A stretch of 64,000 nt of DNA from 9FT-COMBO-48-23 sp964400675 (GCA_964400675.1 CAYNVO010000001.1:288115-352114), one strand, 5' to 3'. Numbered from the stretch's first letter, positions 51,044-60,901 are shown. Numbers and translations: made by a program. Notes: a model not told the origin generated them from the letters alone.

Positions 51044-51676
51044 ATGACAGAATCAGCACATCAAGCCCTGAGCATTCTGCGGGATGGTAGTTTGTTTCAA
51101 TGGTATGTCATTCCTCTGTTTGCCCTTGTGGTGTATGTGTATGCCAACGAGGTTGAGAAGAGAAACTGGAGCCTGGTGTTTGCCGGCCTGGCGTTCTGGG
51201 GCATGGACTGGTTCAATGAGATTTGGAATGGGCTGGTCTTCCATTTTACTCAGTATGCCCCGGTATGGGGTGCTCCCGGAAGCACTGCCTACTTGATTCT
51301 CATTGGCTTGAATATTGAGATTTGCTTTATGTTTGCCATTGCAGGCATTGCCTTCAGCAAGATGCTGCCGAAAGATAAGAAAATGAAGATGCTGGGTATT
51401 CCCAACCGGCTGCTTTTCGCCGTAGTAGGAGCTGCGTTTTGTGTCTTTGTTGAGTGCCTGCTGAATGCAGTAGGTGCGCTTACCTGGGAGTACCCCTGGT
51501 GGAACATCGGCGCGCCGTGGCTTATTTTCCTGGTCGGGTACCTTTACTTTTTCTTGGTTTCGTTCTGGGTATTCGACATGGAGAGCGTCAAGAAGAAGAT
51601 GATAACGGTGGGGGCAATACTAGGCTTTGACATCATCTGCCTGGTGATTTTCATGGGAATACTGCAGTGGATTTAG
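51044..51676 (+). CDS. Polytopic membrane protein of unknown function
   Basis: The 210-residue protein has six or seven hydrophobic helices joined by short loops and conserved-looking aromatic clusters (MDWFNEIWNGLVF, TWEYPWWNIGAPWL). It has no signature I can place. It follows the second acyl-CoA dehydrogenase by 35 bases with AAGGGGG before ATG 51044, and precedes a histone-deacetylase-like gene by 21 bases. Linkage suggests a role with acyl-CoA metabolism; this is inference. Confidence 0.75.
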   Translation: MTESAHQALSILRDGSLFQWYVIPLFALVVYVYANEVEKRNWSLVFAGLAFWGMDWFNEIWNGLVFHFTQYAPVWGAPGSTAYLILIGLNIEICFMFAIAGIAFSKMLPKDKKMKMLGIPNRLLFAVVGAAFCVFVECLLNAVGALTWEYPWWNIGAPWLIFLVGYLYFFLVSFWVFDMESVKKKMITVGAILGFDIICLVIFMGILQWI

Positions 51677-51697
51677 TTAGGGCGGTGTTGTTGTGGC

Positions 51698-52447
51698 ATG
51701 AAGGTAGTCTATCATCCCCGCTATGCTGAGATTTATGCTTCTGACCCTGCCGCCAGTCCTGGCAGGATGGAGGCGATTCTCAGGGAGCTTGAGAGAGAAT
51801 ATGATTTCATTGAACCTCAAGCTGCTACAGAGGATGATTTGCGGCGGGTTCACACACGGAATCACATCGAGTCAATCAAGCGAGATAAACATCTTTATGA
51901 TATAGCCTGTCTGGCGGCTGGTGGAGCCATTGAAGCTGCCCGGATAGCTTTGGAAGGTGAAGCCAGCTTTGGCTTGCTCAGACCGCCCGGACATCATGCC
52001 AGCCCCGACGATTGCTGGGGGTTCTGCTATTTCAATAACGTCGCCGTAGCTTTAGCCATGCTTCAGAGTGAGAAATTGATAGAGAATGCTTTGATTCTGG
52101 ATTTCGACCTGCATTTTGGAGATGGCACCAACAATTTTTTTGATGGAAGTGTGACCGAGTACTTTCAGCCAGTTGGCCGTGGTGGGCAGAGTTTTGTTGA
52201 AGAGATAATTAATAAGTTCCAGCAGAAAAAAGGCTATTCCATACTTGCTGTTTCGGCTGGCTTTGACCGCCATGTTGAAGACTGGGGCGGACAGCTTACA
52301 ACAGATGATTACCGGACGATTGGCAAGTTAGTCAACGAAGCCGCTGAGAGGAATTGTAAAGGCAGGAGATTTGCCGTTCTGGAAGGTGGCTATAATCACA
52401 ACGTCCTGGGCAAGAACGTTAAAGCCTTCCTGGAGGGGATGGATTAA
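51698..52447 (+). CDS. Histone-deacetylase-family deacetylase
   Basis: The 249-residue enzyme has VRPPGHHAS-type motif as LLRPPGHHASPDDCWGFC with YFNNVAVA, LDFDLHFGDGTNNFF (zinc ligands Asp-x-His) and GFDRHVEDWGG for the third Asp-type segment; GGYNH is the C-terminal motif. It is shorter than the usual 300-370 residues. Substrates of bacterial members include acetylpolyamines and acetoin-related proteins. It is the last of the acyl-CoA dehydrogenase-membrane-HDAC group. Confidence 0.9.
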   Translation: MKVVYHPRYAEIYASDPAASPGRMEAILRELEREYDFIEPQAATEDDLRRVHTRNHIESIKRDKHLYDIACLAAGGAIEAARIALEGEASFGLLRPPGHHASPDDCWGFCYFNNVAVALAMLQSEKLIENALILDFDLHFGDGTNNFFDGSVTEYFQPVGRGGQSFVEEIINKFQQKKGYSILAVSAGFDRHVEDWGGQLTTDDYRTIGKLVNEAAERNCKGRRFAVLEGGYNHNVLGKNVKAFLEGMD

Positions 52448-52456
52448 GTAATAATT

Positions 52457-53380
52457 CTACGGTGGGCATTTGGCGCAGAACGACCGGAACAGTGTCGTGC
52501 TCAGGTAGCGGTCTCCGCGGTCAGGCAATATAACCACAATTGTGCCGGAATTCATCTCCTTGGCTATGCGTAAAGCCCCGGCTACCGCAGCTCCGCTCGA
52601 CATGCCGACGAAGAGCCCTTCTTTGACAGCCAGCAGCCTCGTTGTTGCAAACGCCTCTTCGTCTTCGATAGTTACCTTTTCATCGAATATCTCAGGACGA
52701 TAGATTTTGGGGACTATCGATTCTTTCATGTTTTTCAGCCCCTGTATTGTGTGTCCCTCTATAGGCTCTACGGCGACTATTTTCAGGCCACGTTTTTTCT
52801 CTTTTAGATATTTCCCGGTGCCCATCAGTGTTCCTGTCGTGCCCATGCCAGCAACGAATATATCGATTTCCCCTGCGGTCTGAGACATGATTTCGGGTCC
52901 AGTTGTTTCATAATGAGCTAATACGTTGCTGTCATTATCGAATTGATTGGGCATGTAACATGTCTCAGGCTCTTCGGCGGCAAGCTGTCTTGCCCGATTG
53001 ATAGCGCCGTCTGTGCCTTCCGTGGCTGGGGTGAGCATAACTTCGGCACCGAATGCGGCAAGCGTACGCTGTCTCTCTGTGCTGACACACTCTGGCATAA
53101 ATAGTTTGACTCGGTAGCCTCTGGCAGATCCTATCATAGCCAGGGCAATTCCCATGTTTCCCGATGTCGGCTCAACAATTGTCTTGTCCCTGGTAAGTTT
53201 ACCGGATTCCTCAGCCTTGATTATCATGTAGTAGGCAGGTCGGTCTTTAACCGAACCTCCGGGGTTGTTGCCCTCTAGTTTCCCCAGAATTTTTACCTCA
53301 TGGTTTCCGTTTAGATTTTTTAACTCTACTAGTGGGGTATTGCCGATAGCGTCGAATATACTGAATTTTCTATTTTCCAT
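52457..53380 (-). CDS. cysM: Cysteine synthase (O-acetyl- or O-phosphoserine sulfhydrylase type B)
   Basis: The 307-residue PLP enzyme makes cysteine from activated serine and sulfide. The PLP Lys lies in NNPGGSVKDRPAYYM, the phosphate loop in EPTSGNMGIALAMIG, and the C-terminal Ser in GMSSGAAVAGAL. It is of the CysM/CBS-like length and shares VAVEPIEGHTIQGLKNM. The 3' end lies 9 bases from the convergent deacetylase gene. Confidence 0.93.
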   Translation of the reverse strand: MENRKFSIFDAIGNTPLVELKNLNGNHEVKILGKLEGNNPGGSVKDRPAYYMIIKAEESGKLTRDKTIVEPTSGNMGIALAMIGSARGYRVKLFMPECVSTERQRTLAAFGAEVMLTPATEGTDGAINRARQLAAEEPETCYMPNQFDNDSNVLAHYETTGPEIMSQTAGEIDIFVAGMGTTGTLMGTGKYLKEKKRGLKIVAVEPIEGHTIQGLKNMKESIVPKIYRPEIFDEKVTIEDEEAFATTRLLAVKEGLFVGMSSGAAVAGALRIAKEMNSGTIVVILPDRGDRYLSTTLFRSFCAKCPP

Positions 53381-53628
53381 ATTTTATTACGTCTCCGGAA
53401 GTCCTGCCTTTAATTAGACAAAGCCAGCTTAAATAGAAATCTGCAACTGCAGTAGTCTACGATAACCAGCTTTCTAAATCAAGTTGTGCGTTATTGACAA
53501 TGCTGCAGATTCGGTTTAAATTAAAGCTACCCTTTTTAGGCAGCGATAGCCTGTGGCCGGGGTGAAAAAAACAAGGAGATTGTGGAGATGGAAGATTATG
53601 AAAAATTGGGTGTCTTTAAATGGTCAGC

Positions 53629-55917
53629 TTACTCCATTACTTCAAAATCGCCTTTTAGCACGATATCTTTAGAAGAGCGTCCTATCATCACCTTGAAAAT
53701 GCCCGGCTCGACGATGAACTTCATATCTTTGTCATAGAAGCCGAGCACCTCTGCTGGCAGTTCGAATTCCACCGCCTTGGTTTCGCCAGGTTCCAGGGCG
53801 ATACGCTTGAAACCTCTCAATTCTTTGACCGGCCTGGTAATTCTGGCGACCACGTCGTTGATGTAGAGCTGGACTACTTCTTCGCCGGCTTTGCCTCCGG
53901 TATTCTCGACGTCGACCATTACGGAGGTTTTGCCGGTTAGGGCAATCCGTTTTGGCTCTATTCTGAGGTTGGTGAAGTTGAAGGTGGTATAGCTGAGACC
54001 ATAGCCGAACTCAAAAGCCGGGCTGGTGTCGGCATCGACATAGTCTCCCCAGAATTGGGATCTGCCTGCCGAGGGCTTGTGCCCGTAATACACCGGTATC
54101 TGGCCTACCTTTGCCGGGAATGATATGGGGAGTTTGCCTCCGGGGTTGTAGTCGCCAAAAATAACATCGGCAACGGCGTTGCCGCCCTCCTCGCCGGGTA
54201 GCCAGGCTTCGATGATAGCCGGTATCTTTTCTACAATCCAACCCAGGACGAGCGGTCTGCCGTCTACAAGAATGAGCACGACAGGAGTTCCCGTCTCATA
54301 AATAGCTCTAACGAGTTCGTCCTGAACACCCGGAAGACGGATTTCGGCGCTGTCTCTCATTTCCCCGCAGGTACAATCTGGGGTTAAGCCTGATTTTCCT
54401 CCTACTACCACGATGGCTACGTCGGCTGCCTTTGCGGCTTTAACTGCTTCATGGAAACCATCTTTGGACATGCTATTATATTCGCAGCCAGCCGCATACA
54501 TTATCTTTGTGTCCTTACCGACCTTGGCTTTAATCCCCTCCAGTATGGTTACTACAGGGACAGTAACGTGGTCTGCGCGCTCGTCCGGGGCCGGCGATTG
54601 GGCGCCTGTTGCTTCTGCTGCCATTATTGTTATCTCAATATGGGCAGGGTAAGTATAGTCACCCAGGAGATTCCTCTGGACATCAGCGTTCGGACCTATT
54701 ATGGCGATAGTCTTAATATTCTTATTTAGCGGCAGGATATTGTCCTTGTTTTTTAGCAGGACTATTGACTTCCGGGCAGTCTCGAGGGCGAGTTTACGGT
54801 GCTCCGGCAGGTCAAAGACCCTTGCTGCCTCTTCTGACTTGACATAAGGATTATCAAATAGACCCAACATGAACTTAAGCCTTAATATCCTGGAAACAGC
54901 CCGGTCAAGCAATGTATTTGACACCACGCCTTTCTCGACTTGTTCTTTTAGGGGTTGAGCGTAGCAGTCATGCCTGGGAAGCTCGATATCGATGCCGGCT
55001 GTAAGAGCTAGCCTGGCCGCATTTGCCTTATCAGTAGCTATCCGGTGATAGCTCTGTAAATTTTCAACAGCATAGTAGTCGGAAACAACAATCCCTTCGA
55101 ATCCCCATTCCTTGCGCAAGATGTCCGTAAGCAGTTCTGTGGAAGCACCACAGGGGATGCCATCTATTTCATGATATGCATTCATTACAGATAAAGCCCC
55201 GCCTTCTTTAATGGCTTCTTTGAATGGATACAGGTAAACTTCCCTGAGCAGTCTCGGTGGTATGTGGGCTGGTGCCCAGTTAAGTCCACCTTCCGGTAAT
55301 CCGTAGCCGACAAAATGTTTCAAAGTGGCTACAACACCATTTTGCAAATCATCGCCCTGAAGACCTTTTACGTAGGCTATCCCCATCTTTGCTATAAGAT
55401 AAGGGTCTTCTCCGAAGGTTTCTTCAACTCTTCCCCATCTTGGGTCTCTGACTACGTCCAAAACAGGTGAAAGCCCCTGTCGCACACCCACAGCCATCAT
55501 CTTTTCCCTTGTTACTCGGGTCATCTTATTCACCAGCTCTGGCTCCCATGTGCTGGCTATACCGATAATCTGAGGAAAGATTGTGGCGGTTTTAGCCATA
55601 AAGCCGTTCAGGCACTCCTCGTGAACCAGGGCAGGTATGCCCAGCCTGGTGTTTTCTGTTAAGAATTTCTGAATACCATTTATTAGCTCCGCCATATCTT
55701 TAGGAGGGAGACCGGTGGATACTCCGGGTCTGCATATCTGTCCGATGCCATTTTCGATTAGCGATCCTGCCATTTTCGGAGAGAATTTTCCGGCTTCAAT
55801 TACTTCGTAGCTCCAGATGCCACCAATCTGCGCTATCTTCTCATCGAGCGTCATCCTGGAAATGAGGTCTTTGGTTCTGGCATCTATTGATTGTGAGGAG
55901 TCTTTATAGATTTCCAC
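53629..55917 (-). CDS. Glycoside hydrolase family 3 enzyme (beta-glucosidase/xylosidase type)
   Basis: The 762-residue protein has the GH3 N-terminal barrel with KHFVGYG, the nucleophile Asp in GIVVSDYYAVENLQ, the C-terminal domain with KSIVLLKNKDNILPL, LPGEEGGNAVADVIFGDYNPGGKLP, and a fibronectin III-like domain at the end (VDVENTGGKAGEEVVQLY). No signal peptide is seen, so it is probably cytosolic and acts on imported beta-glucosides or xylosides. GTG start at 55917 with AAGGA upstream. It is the only carbohydrate enzyme in the window. Confidence 0.94.
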   Translation of the reverse strand: MEIYKDSSQSIDARTKDLISRMTLDEKIAQIGGIWSYEVIEAGKFSPKMAGSLIENGIGQICRPGVSTGLPPKDMAELINGIQKFLTENTRLGIPALVHEECLNGFMAKTATIFPQIIGIASTWEPELVNKMTRVTREKMMAVGVRQGLSPVLDVVRDPRWGRVEETFGEDPYLIAKMGIAYVKGLQGDDLQNGVVATLKHFVGYGLPEGGLNWAPAHIPPRLLREVYLYPFKEAIKEGGALSVMNAYHEIDGIPCGASTELLTDILRKEWGFEGIVVSDYYAVENLQSYHRIATDKANAARLALTAGIDIELPRHDCYAQPLKEQVEKGVVSNTLLDRAVSRILRLKFMLGLFDNPYVKSEEAARVFDLPEHRKLALETARKSIVLLKNKDNILPLNKNIKTIAIIGPNADVQRNLLGDYTYPAHIEITIMAAEATGAQSPAPDERADHVTVPVVTILEGIKAKVGKDTKIMYAAGCEYNSMSKDGFHEAVKAAKAADVAIVVVGGKSGLTPDCTCGEMRDSAEIRLPGVQDELVRAIYETGTPVVLILVDGRPLVLGWIVEKIPAIIEAWLPGEEGGNAVADVIFGDYNPGGKLPISFPAKVGQIPVYYGHKPSAGRSQFWGDYVDADTSPAFEFGYGLSYTTFNFTNLRIEPKRIALTGKTSVMVDVENTGGKAGEEVVQLYINDVVARITRPVKELRGFKRIALEPGETKAVEFELPAEVLGFYDKDMKFIVEPGIFKVMIGRSSKDIVLKGDFEVME

Positions 55918-56310
55918 TGCTACATCCTTGGATTTGTTGATGTCACATTTTATAGGTATTTAGCTTAATTTTACAAGAGGAACTGAAATGGTGCTTCTTG
56001 GCGTATGGACATGCAGATATAGGTTCTGGTTCACCTGGAGCGCAGAGAATCATGATTTAGCGGCGGTCTGTTCCGGAAGTATGCCTGCCATCGGCTGTAG
56101 GGCAGGAACTCAGCAAAGTCTTGGATATCTGAGTTGTATTTTGTAAGGGTATAAACCTTTTGCCTGTCTCCGACGTTTAATGTTTCAGGAATGTACGTTG
56201 TCAAGTTTTCCCAGTCTGCCACGAAAAATCTAGGCCCCCGGTGTGTTTAGATACAACTTGAAGTCTGGTTGTAACCTGTTTTGAGTGGTGATTTCAAGGG
56301 GGAATAGGGC
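55918..56310. other. Intergenic region of about 390 bp without a clear gene
   Basis: The only long frame is a 63-codon minus-strand ORF (56031-56222). It has protein-like composition, but no ribosome binding site or recognisable domain; it may be a gene remnant. An AAGGGGGA ribosome binding site at the right end belongs to the HD-GYP gene. No repeat of the GAATGACA type is seen. Confidence 0.4.
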
Positions 56311-56919
56311 TTGAGTGAACAGGGTATTGAAAGGCTACTTAAGGTGTTTAACGGAACTGTTGAGGCTATAGCCGCCTTATACGAAAAGAGAGACCCATAT
56401 ACTGCCGGGCACCAGCGCAGGGTAGCTCAGCTCGCATGTGCCATTGCCAGGGAGATGTGCCTTCCCGCCAAGCAGGTTTATGGCATCCACATAATAGGTG
56501 TAGTCCATGATATCGGGAAAATAGCTGTGCCAGGGGATATTCTCAGCAAGCCAGGCAAATTGACCACCGAAGAATTAAGCATTATTAAGACTCATCCTCA
56601 GGTGGCTTATGATGTATTGAAAAACATAGAGTTCCCCTGGCCGGTAGCTGAAACTATACTTCAGCACCATGAGAGGTTAGATGGCTCCGGTTATCCTGGC
56701 GGTATTTCCGGTGAAGATATAATTTTGGAAGCCAGGATTTTGTGTGTAGCTGACGTTGTTGAGTCTATGGTTTCTCATCGACCTTACCGGCCGGCTCTAG
56801 GAATGGAAAAGGCGTTACGGGAAATCGTGCGGAATAAGGGCGTCCTCTACGACCCTACGGTGGCAGATGCTTGTTCCAAGCTGTCTTCCAACGGTGGCTT
56901 TAAGCTTGATTGTGAATAG
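56311..56919 (+). CDS. HD-GYP domain phosphohydrolase
   Basis: The 202-residue protein is almost only an HD-GYP domain. Metal and catalytic residues: TAGHQRRVA, VVHDIGKIAVP, ILQHHERLDGSGYPGG and DVVESMVSHRPYRP (this last is the usual D..DAL..DRPYR with some changes). The family hydrolyses cyclic di-GMP or related nucleotides. No receiver domain is present, so it could act as a stand-alone effector. Start TTG 56311 is preceded by AAGGGGGA. Confidence 0.9.
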   Translation: MSEQGIERLLKVFNGTVEAIAALYEKRDPYTAGHQRRVAQLACAIAREMCLPAKQVYGIHIIGVVHDIGKIAVPGDILSKPGKLTTEELSIIKTHPQVAYDVLKNIEFPWPVAETILQHHERLDGSGYPGGISGEDIILEARILCVADVVESMVSHRPYRPALGMEKALREIVRNKGVLYDPTVADACSKLSSNGGFKLDCE

Positions 56920-57063
56920 TAAACACGGTAGCTAACCGCTAAAATTTACCAGCTTTGTAGTATTTCTCATTTATCTTTATACAATGAGCCTGAGCTGCCC
57001 CTTTTTATTGGCAAAGCGACGAGTCTGATTTCAACTTACGTGCTGGAGCAGGATGAGCACGTA

Positions 57064-59349
57064 TTAGGAAGGTAACGAGGTCGTGAATTCGGTCTCGGCG
57101 TCGTCCTTCTGGTGAATAGCCGCCTGTGCAGCTACGAGTTTAGCTATGGGTACTCTGAACGGGCTGCAACTTACGTAGTCGACGTTTATGGCATTGAAAA
57201 ACTGAATTGACCTTGGCTCTCCAGCCTGCTCTCCGCAGACGCCGATTTTAATGTCCTTCCTTGCTCGCCGCGCCCAGAATATCGCTGTCTCCATTAATCT
57301 GCCTACACCTTTAACATCTATGACCTCGAAGGGGTTATCTTCGAGTATGCCGATTTGGAGGTAGGTGGATAGGAACTTCTTTTCGGCATCCTCTCGACTA
57401 AAGGAATATACAGCCTGGGTGAGGTCATTGGTGCCGAATGATAGGAAGTCTGCCACCTCCGCAAGCCTGCCAGCTCTCATACAGGCGCGCACTGTCTCCA
57501 TCATAGTGCCGACTTTCAAGCCGGCACTTTCCAGGCACTTTGCTTTTATCAATAGTAGCTCCTGCAGAGTAATGACCTGCGGTATCATCACAGAGACGTC
57601 GGCAGGCACCTCTGCCTTGGCTGCCTCTATGGCTTTAACCTGCATTTTGTAGACGTCAGGGGATGTTACAGCCAACCTGACACCCCTGTGTCCGAGCATA
57701 GGATTTATCTCCTTGAGCTCGGCTATCCGCTGTCTGATTCGTGGACTTGAGGTTTCTGCTTCCGACGGCAGAAATTCATGCAGCGGCAGGTCCAGGAGTC
57801 TGATAACGATGGGGTATCCTTTTAGCTCCTTGAAGAGGGCAATGAAATCTTCTTTCTGAAGTGCAGCCAAACGTTCCAAGGCCGTTGCTTTTTTAGTCTC
57901 TGTTTCTGCCAGTATGAATTCCCTTATGGCTGAAAGGCGTTCCGGTCCACTGAATTGGCGCTCAGTACGGCATAGCCCTATTCCTTCGGCACCGAGCTTT
58001 ATGGCTTGAGCCACCATCTCTGGTGTGTCGGCATTTGCTCTAACACCCAGGCGCTTAAACCCGTCAGCCCAGGTCAGGAGTTCTTCGAGTTCATCTATCA
58101 TCTGTCCTTCTCCTAAAGGTAGTGAACCGAGGTAAACAGCGCCGCTGGAACCGTCTATAGTGACTTCATGACCCCTCTTCACTATTTGTCCTTTAACCTG
58201 GAACTGTTTCAGGTCAAGATCTATTACAATTTCCTCGGTTCCGCAGACACATGGTTTGCCCATGCCGCGGGTTACTATGGCAGCATGTGAGGTAAGTCCA
58301 CCCCTTGAAGTCAGTATCCCATCTGCTGCTGCGATGCCCTGAATATCATCCGGGCTTGTCTCGGGGCGAACCAGTATTACTGACACGCTCCTTTTTGCTA
58401 ACCTCATTGCTTCAGTTGGCTCAAACACAACCTGTCCGCTCACAGCACCCGGGGCTGCGGCCAGTCCTTTGGTCAAAGGACGATACGACTCAGGTGATAT
58501 TATGTGTTTGTGCAGTAGTGCTCTCAGGTCATCGGCAGTCAGGCGAGTGATAGTCTCTTCTGTGGTGATGAGCCCTTCGTGAACCATATCGACGGCAACC
58601 TTGACTGCTGCCCGTCCGGTTCTCTTGGCAGACCTGGTCTGCAAGATATAAAGCCTTTTGGACTCAATAGTGAACTCCATGTCTTGCATGTCACTGTAAT
58701 GCTTTTCTAATAGTTCGGCCATTTCCTGTAATTGGGCATAGATATTTGGCATACGTTTCTTAAGGGCAGTGATTGGTGCGGGCGTCCTCGTTCCCGAGAC
58801 TAATTCTTCGCCCTGGGCTTGACTGAGGTATTCACCAAACAGTTCTTGCTCCCCGGTGCTCGGGTCACGGCTGAATACCACGCCTGTGCCGGAGTTCGCA
58901 TCCTTGTTACCAAAAACCATGGCTTGAATTATGACCGATGTGCCCAGGTCGGCGGGTATGTTGTTCAAGCGGCGGTATTCAACGGCGCGCAGATTATCCC
59001 ATGAGTCAAAAACTTGCTTGGCGGCTATTTTCAGCTCATCCAGGTCTTTCACATTCAGAATGGTATCCATCATCCCCGGCATGGACACCGGCGCTGAGGA
59101 GCGTACAGAAACCTGTAGCTCTTTGCCAAGTTTCTTTCCTGCCTTTTTCTCCAGAGCGACCACGGCTTGCTTAACTTCTGTCTCAGGTAACCTGCCGCTT
59201 CTTTTGTATTCGGTATAAGCTTCGACTGAAAGAATGAATCCAGGCGGCACCGGAAGTCCAAGCCTGGTCATGGTAACCAGATTAGCTCCCTTGTTGCCTA
59301 GAATGGCTTTGTCTTCACAATTATCCTGGAAGCCGTATACATAGGACAT
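57064..59349 (-). CDS. ppdK: Pyruvate, phosphate dikinase, compact form
   Basis: The 761-residue enzyme makes phosphoenolpyruvate from pyruvate, ATP and phosphate. It has SVRSSAPVSMPGMMDTILN (ATP-grasp), the phospho-His domain GGLTSHAAIVTRGMGKPCVCG with the catalytic His, and the PEP barrel ending SCSPFRVPIAKLVAAQAAI with the catalytic Cys. It is about 110 residues shorter than usual (870-880) because the ATP-grasp domain is cut after MMDTILN. ATG 59349 is set by AAGGAGT eight bases upstream; an earlier ATG at 59370 has none. It could refill PEP for gluconeogenesis from the TCA block. Confidence 0.94.
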   Translation of the reverse strand: MSYVYGFQDNCEDKAILGNKGANLVTMTRLGLPVPPGFILSVEAYTEYKRSGRLPETEVKQAVVALEKKAGKKLGKELQVSVRSSAPVSMPGMMDTILNVKDLDELKIAAKQVFDSWDNLRAVEYRRLNNIPADLGTSVIIQAMVFGNKDANSGTGVVFSRDPSTGEQELFGEYLSQAQGEELVSGTRTPAPITALKKRMPNIYAQLQEMAELLEKHYSDMQDMEFTIESKRLYILQTRSAKRTGRAAVKVAVDMVHEGLITTEETITRLTADDLRALLHKHIISPESYRPLTKGLAAAPGAVSGQVVFEPTEAMRLAKRSVSVILVRPETSPDDIQGIAAADGILTSRGGLTSHAAIVTRGMGKPCVCGTEEIVIDLDLKQFQVKGQIVKRGHEVTIDGSSGAVYLGSLPLGEGQMIDELEELLTWADGFKRLGVRANADTPEMVAQAIKLGAEGIGLCRTERQFSGPERLSAIREFILAETETKKATALERLAALQKEDFIALFKELKGYPIVIRLLDLPLHEFLPSEAETSSPRIRQRIAELKEINPMLGHRGVRLAVTSPDVYKMQVKAIEAAKAEVPADVSVMIPQVITLQELLLIKAKCLESAGLKVGTMMETVRACMRAGRLAEVADFLSFGTNDLTQAVYSFSREDAEKKFLSTYLQIGILEDNPFEVIDVKGVGRLMETAIFWARRARKDIKIGVCGEQAGEPRSIQFFNAINVDYVSCSPFRVPIAKLVAAQAAIHQKDDAETEFTTSLPS

Positions 59350-59463
59350 AGCGCTACTCCTTAAAGGCAAGTGCTGAATTTATATGTCAAGATAAGATTA
59401 TACTCTTGGGAGGGCAGTTATTTCAAAGATGATAGGTCTCTTTGCTAGGAGTGAGCTTGTTTA

Positions 59464-60480
59464 TCAAAGGTTGCCCAGGAAATAAAGAACGGCAATCGCC
59501 CCGATGTACAGGGCTACGAGGCCCGTGGTATCTATGCCGACCCAAATTCGCGGCCAGAATCGTGGCCTGTAGATTAGTCCGATAATTACAACACAGCTCA
59601 TCAGCATGGCAATAAGAGCAGTAAAGATATGGTCGGTGCTCGCGTATGATAGAATAGGACCCTCGGTGAAAAACAGGTCATCTACGAAGATGGTTACTCC
59701 CATGTTGAACAGGTTGCTGCCTATCACATTCCCCACTGCCATGTCGAGTGCTCCCATGCGCAGCGCCGAAATTGAGACCACTATCTCAGGGGCTGATGTG
59801 CAAATGGCCAGGAACAGGCTACCGACGAAACTGTCATTTAGACCGGTGACCATGGATAGCTCATCACCAATGAAGCCCAGCCATGTGCCTGCTGCAGCGG
59901 TAGCCAGTGCTGCTAGTACAAAAAAGGCGATGGCTCTTTTTAGAGATATTTCCCCGTAGCTGGCAGCGGGTGGGCTATCGGTAGCGGCTTGGCTCTGTTG
60001 GGTACGCTGGAAGTGAAGCACCATGTACTGGATAAGCAAGTATATGCAGAAGATTATCGGCGAATAGAGACCTATGTAATTGCATATGCCTAGGGGCGCA
60101 ACATTTTGGGCTACGTAAATTGAAGCTGCTACTGCCCCGATGAGCAAAGTGCTTGCGGTTGCCGCCAGAACAAGGCCGGTGCCTACGTAATGGAGTATTG
60201 GCCCGCGGGTGTAGAGCACGTCGATAATGGCTATAGTGACCAGGTTCAATAGATTTGACCCGAAGAGGTCACCTAAAGTTAAATTTGGTTTTCCTATTAA
60301 GGCTACCGAGCTAATACCGGTAGCCAGCTCAGGCAGTGAGGTGACTGTGGCCAGTAGCACGACACCAATCCAGATGCGTCCCAGGCCGGTTTTCTCGGCG
60401 ATGGCATCGCCATATCTGGATAGCCTCGTACCGGCCACCAGTATGATTGCCAGGCAAGCAGCGAATTTTATCCAGACCAA
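59464..60480 (-). CDS. Sodium/calcium antiporter (CaCA family, YrbG-like)
   Basis: The 338-residue integral protein has ten predicted helices in two inverted halves, each with the CaCA signature: LLATVTSLPELATGISS and LFLAICTSAPEIVVSISA, and following loops GSNLLNLV and GNVIGSNLFNMGVT. It exchanges Ca2+ or other cations for Na+ or H+. It starts with TTG 60480 with AGGAGA upstream. Confidence 0.93.
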   Translation of the reverse strand: MVWIKFAACLAIILVAGTRLSRYGDAIAEKTGLGRIWIGVVLLATVTSLPELATGISSVALIGKPNLTLGDLFGSNLLNLVTIAIIDVLYTRGPILHYVGTGLVLAATASTLLIGAVAASIYVAQNVAPLGICNYIGLYSPIIFCIYLLIQYMVLHFQRTQQSQAATDSPPAASYGEISLKRAIAFFVLAALATAAAGTWLGFIGDELSMVTGLNDSFVGSLFLAICTSAPEIVVSISALRMGALDMAVGNVIGSNLFNMGVTIFVDDLFFTEGPILSYASTDHIFTALIAMLMSCVVIIGLIYRPRFWPRIWVGIDTTGLVALYIGAIAVLYFLGNL

Positions 60481-60639
60481 GATAGTCTCCTATGGGTAGT
60501 GTGCTTCCTCTAAAGATAATATCATATTTATGCGCTTTTGTGGTCGCTCTGACCGGTTGACTTTTTTGAGAGGCTGGTTAAGAATGATGCAGAGGTAACG
60601 GCAAGATTTTCATGCCTCTTGCCGGAATAAAATTTAATA

Positions 60640-60846
60640 ATGAAGGCTGTTATCGGGACTCTGGTAAAGGCAAATAGTATTGATGCTGTAAACAATTTGT
60701 GGGAATTGAAGCTGATGATTGATGGCTCATTGAATGTGAGGAAGTATACAGTCCGTTCCAGGTATCCTTTCAGAAATGATGAAATCAGGCGTTTCAAGCT
60801 GACTCTCAAGGGGAATAGAGTAATAAAAATAGAACCATCAGATTAA
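60640..60846 (+). CDS. Small basic protein, unknown
   Basis: A 68-residue basic ORF with alternating hydrophobic pattern (ELKLMIDGSLNVRKYTVRSR, FKLTLKGNRVIKIEPSD) suggestive of a small beta-rich domain. It has no obvious ribosome binding site, though a TAAAAT box lies 6 bases upstream. A longer ORF runs on the minus strand over 60528-60809 but lacks protein-like features. Could be real; no family recognised. Confidence 0.45.
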   Translation: MKAVIGTLVKANSIDAVNNLWELKLMIDGSLNVRKYTVRSRYPFRNDEIRRFKLTLKGNRVIKIEPSD

Positions 60847-60901
60847 ATTAGGGGGTTTTGGAGGAAGTGTTTGGTTTTTCTGACTTTAAACCTTTCTGCG
60901 T

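Noticed and set aside
56031..56222. 63-residue minus-strand ORF before the HD-GYP gene
   Set aside because: Composition looks protein-like but there is no start signal, family match or neighbour support; possibly a gene remnant.
60528..60809. 93-residue minus-strand ORF
   Set aside because: Overlaps the small plus-strand ORF at 60640 and the intergenic region; composition is Ser/Phe/Lys-rich without start signal. The plus-strand ORF is preferred, with low confidence.
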